From an uncultured Eubacterium sp. (GTDB lineage: Bacteria; Bacillota; Clostridia; Oscillospirales; Acutalibacteraceae): a DNA stretch of 64,000 nt. The position numbers were made by a program, and so were the translations under genes. Of this stretch, positions 50,750 to 57,698 are shown piece by piece. The stretch is taken from contig NZ_CAKSZA010000002.1 in the NCBI RefSeq assembly GCF_934525195.1, forward strand, positions 62,001 to 126,000. Direction: 5' to 3'. Within the stretch, counting starts at the first letter, position 1. The number at the start of each line of letters is the position of its first letter. The notes under the pieces were generated by a model. It made no database searches. It worked only from the letters and a program-made list of their open reading frames with translations, and was not told where the DNA came from.

Positions 50750-50990
50750 TTTGCACCTCCACACCAAAGCGCACGGCAATTTGTTTTAAATCCATATAGC
50801 TCAAAACAACATTGTCGCTGTCGGTAATTATTATACTCATAGTTTTTCTGCCGTGAGTAGCGTCTATCAGCGTTCCGTCCTCTTTGCCCTTTTGCACAAG
50901 TCGCTTTGCAGGTGCACTTTCGGGTGAAATAACGGAAATAACTCTATCGGCATTGATTAAATTTCCAAATCCTATGTTAACTAAATTCAT
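50739..50990 (-). CDS. remA: Extracellular matrix regulator RemA (DUF370)
   Basis: An 83-residue protein: LVNIGFGNLINADRVISVIS, SAPAKRLVQKGKE, THGRKTMSIII. In Bacillus, RemA is a DNA-binding activator of matrix and osmoprotection genes. It sits between yicC and gmk, the conserved order. Whether it regulates biofilm genes here is unknown. Confidence 0.94.
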   Translation of the reverse strand: MNLVNIGFGNLINADRVISVISPESAPAKRLVQKGKEDGTLIDATHGRKTMSIIITDSDNVVLSYMDLKQIAVRFGVEVQNDE

Positions 50991-51009
50991 TTGTATCTCC
51001 GATAGTCAA

Positions 51010-51888
51010 TTACTCGATATTTTGAATTTGCTCTCTGATTTTTTCAACCTCTGCTTTGATGTCTACAACCTTGCGTGCAATGTCAACATCGTTTGCCTTT
51101 GAACCGATTGTATTGGTTTCACGGTTGATTTCCTGAACCAAGAAATCCATTTTTCTGCCAACAGGTTCATCGGATGAAATAAATGTATTCAGTTGTTCGA
51201 TGTGGGAACGAAGTCTGACTGTTTCTTCTGCAACGGCAACCTTGTCGGCATAAACGGCAACTTCTTGCATAATTCTGCTTTCATCAAGCGAAACATCACC
51301 TAAAAGCTCGTGAACTCTCTCAACAAGTTTGTCGTTGTATTCCTTGACGGTTTGCGGAGAACGCTCCTCGATGTATGATACGCAATCCAAAATGAATTGA
51401 CCTCTTGAATAGATGTCGTCTTTCATTTTTGAACCTTCAACTTCTCTCATAGCAACGAATTTGTCAATTGCTTCAGAACAAACTTCCTGAACATATGCCC
51501 AAAGTTTTTCTTCGTCCTCGTCAGATTTTCTGACAACAAGAACTTCAGGAAAACGAGAAATTGTTGAAGCGCCGAAATCGTCTTTAAGTTCATATGTTTC
51601 GGCAATTTCTTTGAGCGCATCAACATAAGCGGCAGCCAAAGTGTGATTAACAACAACATCTGCTGTATCGGTGTTCAACGCTTCGATAGTAACATAACAT
51701 TCAATCTTGCCACGAGAAACCTTGCCGTTAATATATGATTTTAGTTTTTCATCAAGAAAGCCGTACTGACGAGGAACTCTTGACGAAAACTCGAAATATC
51801 TGTGATTTACAGACTTTAGTTCAACGGTGATTACATAACCGTCAATTTCTTTTTGGGCTCTGCCGAACCCTGTCATAGATTTTAACAT
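51010..51888 (-). CDS. YicC/YloC family endoribonuclease
   Basis: A 292-residue YicC protein: MLKSMTGFGRAQKE start, ELKSVNHRYFEFSSRVP, and the C-terminal DUF1732 segment KMDFLVQEINRETNTIGSKA. YicC is reported as an endoribonuclease in E. coli. First gene of the long operon to spoVM; SD GGGGAG is 7 bases upstream. Confidence 0.94.
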   Translation of the reverse strand: MLKSMTGFGRAQKEIDGYVITVELKSVNHRYFEFSSRVPRQYGFLDEKLKSYINGKVSRGKIECYVTIEALNTDTADVVVNHTLAAAYVDALKEIAETYELKDDFGASTISRFPEVLVVRKSDEDEEKLWAYVQEVCSEAIDKFVAMREVEGSKMKDDIYSRGQFILDCVSYIEERSPQTVKEYNDKLVERVHELLGDVSLDESRIMQEVAVYADKVAVAEETVRLRSHIEQLNTFISSDEPVGRKMDFLVQEINRETNTIGSKANDVDIARKVVDIKAEVEKIREQIQNIE

Positions 51889-51916
51889 AATACTCCCCTT
51901 TATTTATATTAAAAAT

Positions 51917-51945
51917 ATTATAGTTACTGCAATATTAAGAGTCAA
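51917..51945 (-). promoter_or_regulatory. Promoter of the yicC-spoVM operon
   Basis: On the minus strand TTGACT (51940-51945) and TATAAT (51917-51922), 17-bp spacer. Three copies of a TTTGTTTACAA-like repeat lie immediately upstream (51949-51990). Confidence 0.82.
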
Positions 51946-51948
51946 CAT

Positions 51949-51990
51949 TTTGTTAACAGTTTGTTTACAAATTTAACGATTTGTTTACAA
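51949..51990. repeat. Three phased TTTGTTTACAA-like repeats upstream of yicC promoter
   Basis: TTTGTTTACAA occurs exactly at 51960-51970 and 51980-51990 (20 bp apart), and the variant TTTGTTAACA at 51949-51958 (11 bp from the first). All are in the same direction and close to helical phase, directly upstream of the -35. Confidence 0.7.
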
Positions 51991-51993
51991 TAT

Positions 51994-52023
51994 AAAAACG
52001 GCACAATCAAATTGTACCGTTTT
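51994..52023 (-). terminator. Terminator of the Thr-rich membrane protein gene
   Basis: AAAACGG-C-ACAAT (51995-52007) pairs with ATTGT-A-CCGTTTT (52011-52023), one mismatch; on the minus strand TTTTTATA follows. Confidence 0.78.
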
Positions 52024-52043
52024 CTGAATCGTATTGAGTTATT

Positions 52044-52700
52044 TTATTGTTGAACAGGTTTAGTGCTTGGAGCGGTTGACGGTTGAGTAGACGGTTGAGT
52101 TGTTGTTTCGTCTTTAGCCATCAAGCCTGTATATCCCTGATGAACAATGTTTGTGTTTTCATCATAAAAACCCATATCAAGCAATATAGGCAAAACATTG
52201 TTGTTGAGAAAATTTGAATCAGCATTTTCATCAATAATTGTATATGCTGTTGTTGACTTGTCAACATATCTCAAAGCGTCTTGAAGTCCCTGAATACCGT
52301 CAACTTCTTGTGCATCAACAAAGATATATGTTCCCTTTACAACGATAGTCCCCGCATAGGCTTGTTCAAGCGAAGTAGTTGTTTCGGTTGTAGACTCTTT
52401 TGTTGGCTTTTCTGCATTTTTATTGCCAAAGGTAATATTACCCGTGAAATAAAGCGCACAAAAAACACCTGCCAAAATAACAATAATCAAAAGAATTATC
52501 GGAAACTTGCTTGATTTCTTATCAGGGTCTTTTTTAAATCTGTGCCTTTCAATAGTAGGTTTCTTTTCTTCTTCAATATGAGTTTCGTTCATATCGACAT
52601 TGATTCCGCCGTCATAATATGAGGCGTCTGTTTTTTTATGAACAACAAGAGGCGGGTCGAGCTGAACGTCTTTTATCTCATCTTTGAAATCGTCACTCAT
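52044..52700 (-). CDS. Single-pass membrane protein with small extracellular domain and Thr/Ser/Pro-rich ends
   Basis: A 218-residue protein. Residues about 1-68 are cytoplasmic and charged; about 69-90 is one transmembrane segment (FPIILLIIVILAGVFCALYF). A Thr-rich linker (TKESTTETTTS) precedes a compact domain at about 115-185 with IVVKGTYIFVDAQEVDGI and YTIIDENADSNFLNNNVLPI, then a repeated TQPST tail. The compact domain resembles the extracytoplasmic ExbD/TolR domain by eye, though no ExbB partner is near; low certainty. It lies upstream of yicC promoter and downstream of nanA. Confidence 0.75.
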   Translation of the reverse strand: MSDDFKDEIKDVQLDPPLVVHKKTDASYYDGGINVDMNETHIEEEKKPTIERHRFKKDPDKKSSKFPIILLIIVILAGVFCALYFTGNITFGNKNAEKPTKESTTETTTSLEQAYAGTIVVKGTYIFVDAQEVDGIQGLQDALRYVDKSTTAYTIIDENADSNFLNNNVLPILLDMGFYDENTNIVHQGYTGLMAKDETTTQPSTQPSTAPSTKPVQQ

Positions 52701-52702
52701 AA

Positions 52703-53611
52703 TTATTCTCCTAATTCAGCAACATATTTCTCAATCTTGTTAACGATTGCAGTAATTTTTTCGTCGTTGTCAACAGGCAAGAACGGACTTCTCGGAACGC
52801 CTGCATTCACACCGAATCTTTGAGAAATAACATTCTTTGCTGCACCGTAAAGTGACGGCAACTTGAGTAAATCAAAAATAACATCATTGATTTTGAACTG
52901 CAAAGCCTTAGCTTCTTCAATTCTGTTTTCATTAATCAACTTATCAAGTGCAACAAAAAGTTCCGGCATAGTACCGTAAGTACCGCCGATACCGGCGTTT
53001 GCACCCATAAGTCTGCCGCCGAGCATTTGCTCGTCCGAACCGTTAAATATGATGAAGTCATCACCTGCAACAGTTCTGTATCTTTCCATATTGTAAACAG
53101 GTTCTTCGGAGTTTTTGATACCGATAACCTTTGGATTTTTAGCCATTCTCTCGAACAAATCAAGTGGAAGATTAAAAGATGTAAGCTGTGGAATATTGTA
53201 AATAATGAATGGCAAATTTGTTGAATCAATAATTCCGTTCCAGTGTTTTTCAACACTTGCAGGAGAAAGATGATAATAAACAGACGGAACAGCAGAAACT
53301 GCGTCTACGCCTACTTTTTCAGCGTGCTGCGCAAGCTTTATGCTTTCCTTTGTTCCGGCACATCCAACATGAACAATAATTGTAAAGTCGTCTGATGCAA
53401 CTTCTTTAACCGCTTCAACAACTTGCATTCTTTCTTCTGTTGAAAGCAAGAAACCCTCACCTGTTGAACCGCATACATATACGCCTTTTACACCTTTTGA
53501 CTCATAAACCTTAACAAGCTTTTGAATTTCGCTAACATTTATTTCGTCATTTTCATCGTAAATTGTATTAAGAGCTACGAAAATTCCTTTAAACTTTTCT
53601 AAATTCTTCAT
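52703..53611 (-). CDS. nanA: N-acetylneuraminate lyase (DapA-family aldolase)
   Basis: A 302-residue TIM-barrel aldolase: YVCGSTGEGFLLST near residue 47, the Tyr in FIIYNIPQLTSF near 137 and the Schiff-base Lys in VIGIKNSEEP near 164. GSTGEGF is typical of sialic-acid lyases; DapA has GTTGE, as in the copy at 11016. It splits N-acetylneuraminate to pyruvate and ManNAc. It faces nanE-nanK across a shared promoter region. No SD beyond a weak GGTGATG; the predicted leader is only about 11 bases. Confidence 0.86.
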   Translation of the reverse strand: MKNLEKFKGIFVALNTIYDENDEINVSEIQKLVKVYESKGVKGVYVCGSTGEGFLLSTEERMQVVEAVKEVASDDFTIIVHVGCAGTKESIKLAQHAEKVGVDAVSAVPSVYYHLSPASVEKHWNGIIDSTNLPFIIYNIPQLTSFNLPLDLFERMAKNPKVIGIKNSEEPVYNMERYRTVAGDDFIIFNGSDEQMLGGRLMGANAGIGGTYGTMPELFVALDKLINENRIEEAKALQFKINDVIFDLLKLPSLYGAAKNVISQRFGVNAGVPRSPFLPVDNDEKITAIVNKIEKYVAELGE

Positions 53612-53628
53612 ATTTCATCACCACAAAG

Positions 53629-53694
53629 ATAATAGCATAAAAAAGAATACTTTTCAATATTAATATTGAATTTTAATACTTTAATTGATATAAT
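53629..53694. promoter_or_regulatory. Divergent nanA/nanE promoters around one 18-bp palindrome
   Basis: TTCAATATTAATATTGAA (53653-53670) is a perfect palindrome. To the right, TTGAAT (53666-53671), 17 bp, TATAAT (53689-53694) drives nanE. To the left on the minus strand, TTGAAA (53652-53657), 17 bp, TATTAT (53629-53634, preceded by TGC) drives nanA. Both -35 boxes are the outer parts of the palindrome, so one bound regulator would block both promoters. Confidence 0.85.
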
Positions 53695-53700
53695 CAAAAT

Positions 53701-54393
53701 ATGGATATTAAAAATGAAACACTAAACAAAATAAAAGGCGGTCTTATCGTTTCTTGTCAAGCGTTAAAGACTGAGCCGCTTTACGACTCTTACATTATGT
53801 CCAAAATGGCATATGCAGCTATGCTCGGTGGTGCTGTTGGTATCAGAGCAAATACAATAGTTGATATTTTGGCAATCAGAGAAAGAGTTGACTTGCCTAT
53901 TATCGGCATTATTAAAGAGGAGTACCCGGACAGCGATGTTTATATTACTCCGACAATGAAAGAAATTGACGCACTTGTTGAAATCGGATGTGATATCATT
54001 GCAACCGATGCAACAAACAGAACTCGTCCTAACGGTAAATCGTTTGAAGAATTCTTCAAGGAAGTTCGTGCAAAGTACCCTGACCAACTCTTTATGGCTG
54101 ATACATCTTGTTTTGAAGAAGGTAAATTGGCTGCCGAGCTTGGATTTGACTTGATTGGCACAACAATGGCAGGCTACACACCTTATACGAAAGGCAGAAA
54201 ACTTCCTGATTGTGAGCTTATCGAAAGATATTCTAAGGAACTTGACAAGCCTGTAATTGCCGAGGGTGGTATTTGGTCTCCCGACGACCTTAAAGCTGTA
54301 TACAAAGCAGGTGCGTTCAGCGCTGTTTGCGGAACTGCAATCACACGACCGATGGATATTACAAAACGATTTGTAAAAGCTTTGGAGGACTGA
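53701..54393 (+). CDS. nanE: N-acetylmannosamine-6-phosphate 2-epimerase
   Basis: A 230-residue NanE: GGLIVSCQALKTEPLY near residue 11, AMLGGAVGIRANT near 42, LFMADTSCFEEG and VIAEGGIWSPDDLK near 186. It converts ManNAc-6-P to GlcNAc-6-P. The ATG is the only possible start, has no SD, and lies exactly 7 bases after the -10, so the mRNA appears leaderless. It is followed 1 base later by the ROK kinase. Confidence 0.92.
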   Translation: MDIKNETLNKIKGGLIVSCQALKTEPLYDSYIMSKMAYAAMLGGAVGIRANTIVDILAIRERVDLPIIGIIKEEYPDSDVYITPTMKEIDALVEIGCDIIATDATNRTRPNGKSFEEFFKEVRAKYPDQLFMADTSCFEEGKLAAELGFDLIGTTMAGYTPYTKGRKLPDCELIERYSKELDKPVIAEGGIWSPDDLKAVYKAGAFSAVCGTAITRPMDITKRFVKALED

Positions 54394-54394
54394 T

Positions 54395-55276
54395 ATGAGA
54401 ATATTATGTTTCGATATTGGCGGTACATTTATAAAATACGCTTTGTGTAACGAGAAATTCCAGCTTTCCGAAAAACAAAAAATGCCTACCAATGCAAAGG
54501 AAGGCGGACAAGCAATAATTCAAAGAATTATTGAAGTAATTGAAAGTTATGACAATATTGACAGAGTTGCAATTTCAACCGCCGGTCAGGTAGACAGCAA
54601 GAACGGAATTGTTGTTTATTCAACCGATAATATTCCTTATTATACAGGAATGATGGTTAAAAGCATTATTGAAAATAAGACTGGCATTTTGACATACGTT
54701 GAAAATGATGTTAACGCTGTTGCTTTGGGCGAAGCACGATTTGGTGCTGCAAAGGGATATTCTGATTTTATTAGCCTTGCTCTCGGTACGGGTATCGGCG
54801 GAGCGATATATCTTAATAATAAGTTATACACAGGTTCAACTTCTGCCGCAGGAGAACTCGGTCATATGATTACCCACGCAGGCGGTAAGCAATGTACTTG
54901 CGGCGGCGAGGGCTGTTTTGAGTGTTATGCTTCGGCAAATGCTTTGATTAATGCAGTTAACAAGATTTCTGATGAACCACTTGACGCTTTTCAAATTTTT
55001 GAAAAAGAAAATATGTCAAAGCCTGAAATCAGGTCGGAAATTGACAAATGGATTGACGAAATCATTCTTGGTTTGATGAACATCATTTATATATTTAACC
55101 CACCTTTGATTGTTATCGGCGGCGGAATTATGAATGAAGATTACATCATTGAGTTGATTGATAGAAAAATCTACAACAGACTTATGGAAAACTTCCGTAA
55201 TGTCAAGATTGAAAGAACAAAACTCGGCGGAGATTCGGCACTTTTGGGAGTTGCATACGAAGCATCAAAATTATAA
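54395..55276 (+). CDS. nanK: ROK-family sugar kinase, probable N-acetylmannosamine kinase
   Basis: A 293-residue ROK protein: phosphate loop CFDIGGTFIKYAL near residue 5, catalytic region VENDVNAVALGEA near 102, LGTGIGGAI near 127 and the ROK zinc motif CTCGGEGCFECYAS near 168. No N-terminal HTH, so it is a kinase, not a repressor. In this operon the substrate is most likely ManNAc. SD GGAGG is inside the end of nanE. Confidence 0.86.
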   Translation: MRILCFDIGGTFIKYALCNEKFQLSEKQKMPTNAKEGGQAIIQRIIEVIESYDNIDRVAISTAGQVDSKNGIVVYSTDNIPYYTGMMVKSIIENKTGILTYVENDVNAVALGEARFGAAKGYSDFISLALGTGIGGAIYLNNKLYTGSTSAAGELGHMITHAGGKQCTCGGEGCFECYASANALINAVNKISDEPLDAFQIFEKENMSKPEIRSEIDKWIDEIILGLMNIIYIFNPPLIVIGGGIMNEDYIIELIDRKIYNRLMENFRNVKIERTKLGGDSALLGVAYEASKL

Positions 55277-55288
55277 TGTTTTAAATTT

Positions 55289-55317
55289 GGGGAGTGAAAA
55301 CATCACTTCCCTTTTTT
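55289..55317 (+). terminator. Terminator of nanE-nanK
   Basis: GGGGAGTG (55289-55296), AAAACAT loop, CACTTCCC (55304-55311), one G-U pair, then TTTTTT. Confidence 0.87.
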
Positions 55318-55420
55318 AGTTAATTATTTTTTATACAACCGAAAGAACATTTATATATACAACAAAGCTCTCGACTTTGAAAGCCGAGAGCCATTTATTT
55401 TTATTTAATTTTTATTTGTA

Positions 55421-55436
55421 CATCGGACCGTACCTC
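55421..55436 (-). repeat. Repeat unit 3: SD-like GAGG plus 3-codon ORF
   Basis: Minus strand GAGGTACGGTCCGATG, then TAC AAA TAA. 12 of 16 bases match units 1 and 2. Confidence 0.7.
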
Positions 55437-55465
55437 AAATCAAATTAATTTGAAATTTCTTAGCC

Positions 55466-55481
55466 CATTGGAATTTACCTC
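55466..55481 (-). repeat. Repeat unit 2: SD-like GAGG plus 2-codon ORF
   Basis: Minus strand GAGGTAAATTCCAATG, then GGC TAA. Differs from unit 1 by one base. Confidence 0.75.
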
Positions 55482-55521
55482 TTTATCTTGGAATTAAAAT
55501 CTAAAAAGATAATACTCAGTA

Positions 55522-55537
55522 CATTGGAGTTTACCTC
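55522..55537 (-). repeat. Repeat unit 1: SD-like GAGG plus 2-codon ORF
   Basis: Minus strand GAGGTAAACTCCAATG, then TAC TGA. Units are 56 and 45 bases apart. Confidence 0.75.
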
Positions 55538-55736
55538 ACAATAAATTTGTTTGAATTTTAAGAGCCATCTACTCTGACTATCTGCAGGATGATAATCTTA
55601 TATATCCTTACTATTCACTTTTTTCGACACCTACAAGTATTAAACCCAACCCTGCAATAACTAATTAATATCTCATAAGACGCTCAATCGGTTATTAATT
55701 CCGTTTTAATAATCTCGATTGAAAAAGTTCCGTTAT

Positions 55737-55784
55737 CTATTGGGATACTGTATAGGTGGCTGGTGTATCAATCTGAAGTTTCAT
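55737..55784 (-). CDS. 15-residue peptide ORF with strong SD
   Basis: ATG AAA CTT ... TAG encodes MKLQIDTPATYTVSQ. AAAGGAGG is 8 bases before the ATG. GGCTGG and CCAGCC flank the start, so the start codon lies in the loop of a 6-bp stem. Either a leader peptide, a regulatory uORF or the first minimal ORF of the RNA above; a remnant of a lost gene is also possible. Confidence 0.35.
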   Translation of the reverse strand: MKLQIDTPATYTVSQ

Positions 55785-55831
55785 ATCTCCAGCCTCCTTT
55801 CGATTATCGAACTATCCTTAAGTTCAACTAA

Positions 55832-55860
55832 ATAATAGCATACCTTTTGGTAATTGTCAA
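55832..55860 (-). promoter_or_regulatory. Strong minus-strand promoter (extended -10)
   Basis: On the minus strand TTGACA (55855-55860), 17 bp, TATTAT (55832-55837) preceded by TGC. No annotated protein gene follows it on this strand for over 2 kb. Confidence 0.83.
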
Positions 55861-55918
55861 TAGTTTTTTTGAAAAAAATATAAAAAATATGTAAAATGTT
55901 ACAAATGAATGTTCCCTA

Positions 55919-55947
55919 TTGACTAATTTATATATTAATATTATAAT
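55919..55947 (+). promoter_or_regulatory. Promoter of the DUF1292 gene
   Basis: TTGACT (55919-55924) and TATAAT (55942-55947), 17-bp spacer. Confidence 0.8.
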
Positions 55948-55970
55948 AAGAGCAGAAATGAGGTGTAATT

Positions 55971-56288
55971 ATGGAAAACGAAGAAATTTATGAACCTGAT
56001 CTTCTCTCTGTCACAGACGAAGACGGAAACGAAATCGTGTTTGAACTTCTTGAAAGATACGAAACAGATGATGATGTTTATGTTGCTATTACAGAATATC
56101 ACGACACAGCTGAAGAAATCGTTGACGCCGATTATGAAGTAATTATTCTTAAAGTTGTTGAAGACGAAAACGGCGACGAATTTCTTGAGGAAATTCAGGA
56201 CGAAATGGAATACGAGCAAATTTCCGATATTCTTATGGCTAAGGTTGAAGAAAAATTCGATGTAGAATATTTTGAGCCTGAACAGTAA
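55971..56288 (+). CDS. DUF1292 family protein
   Basis: A 105-residue, strongly acidic protein (MENEEIYEPDLLSVTDEDG, about one third Asp/Glu) with the DUF1292 pattern of short beta strands: EIVFELLERYE, YVAITEY, VIILKVVEDENG, FLEEIQDE. The family is widespread in Firmicutes and of unknown function (YrzB type). Here it is alone, with its own promoter and followed by a structured RNA. Confidence 0.9.
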   Translation: MENEEIYEPDLLSVTDEDGNEIVFELLERYETDDDVYVAITEYHDTAEEIVDADYEVIILKVVEDENGDEFLEEIQDEMEYEQISDILMAKVEEKFDVEYFEPEQ

Positions 56289-56317
56289 TAATTGGATTGT
56301 TATTACATAAATTAATA

Positions 56318-56546
56318 TTGTCTGCGCATCACGACAACCTATCGCCTAAATAACCCGAACAATTTTTATATTTAGGGAACCAGACTCCGATTTATGGGAA
56401 TGCAGACCTCCCTGCTTTTGCAGGACGCTGGGAGCACAAAATTTATTGGGTGGTGCCCACCTGCCTTTAACAGCAGGTTATATTCGGCATAGGCGGATGT
56501 GTGGATGTTTTATAAACTCAAGTTTTATACTTGAGTTTATTCTTTT
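56318..56546 (+). ncRNA. ssrS: Candidate 6S RNA (ssrS)
   Basis: About 230 bases without an ORF but with a long rod-like fold: ATCGCCTA (56341-56348) with TAGGCGGAT (56490-56498, one bulge), CCGAA (56355-56359) with TTCGG (56483-56487), a terminal CTCC/CTGC-TTTT-GCAG hairpin (56408-56423), and small side hairpins such as CCTGC...GCAGG (56460-56477) on the 3' side of an open middle. This architecture, and the GGTGGTGCCCACC element, recall Clostridial 6S RNA, which binds RNA polymerase. A T-rich hairpin AAACTCAAG...CTTGAGTTT (56514-56538) ends it. The assignment is by eye. Confidence 0.5.
56514..56546 (+). terminator. Terminator of the candidate 6S RNA
   Basis: AAACTCAAG (56514-56522) with CTTGAGTTT (56530-56538), then ATTCTTTT. 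Confidence 0.8.
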
Positions 56547-56552
56547 GCCCAC

Positions 56553-56584
56553 AAATAAAAAAACGGATAGGTTTCCCTATCCGT
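56553..56584 (-). terminator. Terminator of the epimerase gene
   Basis: ACGGATAGG (56563-56571), TTTC loop, CCTATCCGT (56576-56584); on the minus strand TTTTTTTATTTG follows. Confidence 0.9.
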
Positions 56585-56611
56585 AAAAAATATGTATTTT
56601 TAAAATATGGA

Positions 56612-57631
56612 TTATTCACCCTTCATTTCGAGGAGCTTTGCCTTACCTTCAAATGATGCCTTTGAAAGTGCGATAGAATCAAAGATAGCTGATTCGATAT
56701 CGTCAGGAGTACAACCAAGTTCCTTGGTGTCATCTGTTGGGATGAAGAGGTTCATACCCATAATGTCAGCAAGTCCTACAGGGTCGATACCTGCATCTAC
56801 ATTTCTCTTAGCATAGTCTTTTCTCATAACAAGACCAAAAGCCTGGAATGTCCATTTTGGAACGTCAACAATCTTTCTGTCAGGAATACCGTCCATAGCT
56901 CTGTAAACAATCTTGAGGAATTCTCTCCAAGTAAGGTTGTAGCAAGAAATACCGTAAGCTCTTGCGCCCTTAACTTGCTCAGCAGCACCTACAATAGCTT
57001 CACCAACCTGGCGAACTGTAAGCATTGCTGTACCTCCCTTTGGATACATTGTGAATGGCATCTTTTCAAATCTTTGAAGTTGTTCAATAAGGATAACCCA
57101 AACAGGTCTTCTGCCAGGCTGTGTACCAAAGATATATGGAAGTTCAAGAACAGCTACGCCCATATCGTCGTCAGCATACTTGAAAGCAACATTCTCTTGG
57201 TCGATTCTTGAACGGATGTATGGGTGCTTTTCGCAAAGCTTCATATCAGGACGATCCTTTGCAAGCCAAGCAAAATATGAGCCAAGAACTACGCAACGCT
57301 TAACGCCACACTTCTTTGCCATAGCAAGACATCTGTCAACAGGGTCAATATTGAACTTCTTATAAGCATCATAAACAGGAGCCGGGAATTCAACTCTTTC
57401 GTCTACACCTGCAGCGTAAACAAAAGCATCAACGCCTGTCATAGCCTTTTCAAGTTCTTCATCAGTGAGTTCAAGGAAGTTACCGAATTCAATTTCCATT
57501 TCCTCTGGAATTGGAGCACCTTCCGGAAGAGGAGGAAGAGCAATAGTCTTTACCTTGTGTCCTCTGTCAATAAAAATTTGTGCAGCTGCCGAGCCAAGAA
57601 GTCCGGTACCGCCGAAAATCAATACGTTCAT
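56612..57631 (-). CDS. NAD-dependent epimerase/dehydratase (extended SDR)
   Basis: A 339-residue short-chain dehydrogenase-like protein. The nucleotide-binding FGGTGLLGSAAAQI is at residues 5-18; LGSYFAW replaces the usual catalytic Ser-x-Tyr region, and the YxxxK motif is not clear (YIRSRIDQEN), so the reaction is uncertain. Codon use is more restricted and G+C-richer than neighbours, as in highly expressed genes. It has its own promoter and terminator. Confidence 0.8.
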   Translation of the reverse strand: MNVLIFGGTGLLGSAAAQIFIDRGHKVKTIALPPLPEGAPIPEEMEIEFGNFLELTDEELEKAMTGVDAFVYAAGVDERVEFPAPVYDAYKKFNIDPVDRCLAMAKKCGVKRCVVLGSYFAWLAKDRPDMKLCEKHPYIRSRIDQENVAFKYADDDMGVAVLELPYIFGTQPGRRPVWVILIEQLQRFEKMPFTMYPKGGTAMLTVRQVGEAIVGAAEQVKGARAYGISCYNLTWREFLKIVYRAMDGIPDRKIVDVPKWTFQAFGLVMRKDYAKRNVDAGIDPVGLADIMGMNLFIPTDDTKELGCTPDDIESAIFDSIALSKASFEGKAKLLEMKGE

Positions 57632-57669
57632 AATACCCTCCCGTATCTAAAATTATTTTAACGTTATTT

Positions 57670-57698
57670 ATTCTACTACAAAATTTTCCATTCGTCAA
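57670..57698 (-). promoter_or_regulatory. Promoter of the epimerase gene
   Basis: On the minus strand TTGACG (57693-57698) and TAGAAT (57670-57675), 17-bp spacer. The -35 overlaps the stop codon of the upstream dockerin gene. Confidence 0.72.

Larger units (their letters stand above)
55358..55829 (-). ncRNA. Candidate RNA with ribosome-binding sites and minimal ORFs
   Basis: This gene-free stretch of about 690 bases is covered on the minus strand by a predicted transcript of about 470 nt from the promoter at 55832-55860. It contains a strong SD (AAAGGAGG) before a 15-codon ORF (55784-55737), a strong stem TCAATCG...CGATTGA with a second 7-bp stem inside (55684-55722), and three near-identical 16-base units (see repeat entries). 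A hairpin GCTCTCG...CGAGAGC (55367-55391) could end it, although its T run is better on the + strand. No protein longer than about 30 residues is encoded, and I recognise no known RNA family. Confidence 0.5.

Noticed and set aside
53764..54492. 242-residue minus-strand ORF opposite nanE
   Set aside because: It is a shadow of nanE/nanK; composition (Cys, Phe, His-rich) is that of antisense frames and no SD is present.
55590..55680. Hydrophobic peptide (LVIAGLGLILVGVEKSE-like) on the minus strand as a gene or type I toxin
   Set aside because: The frame has no start codon: a stop precedes the hydrophobic part and no SD fits. It may be a remnant.
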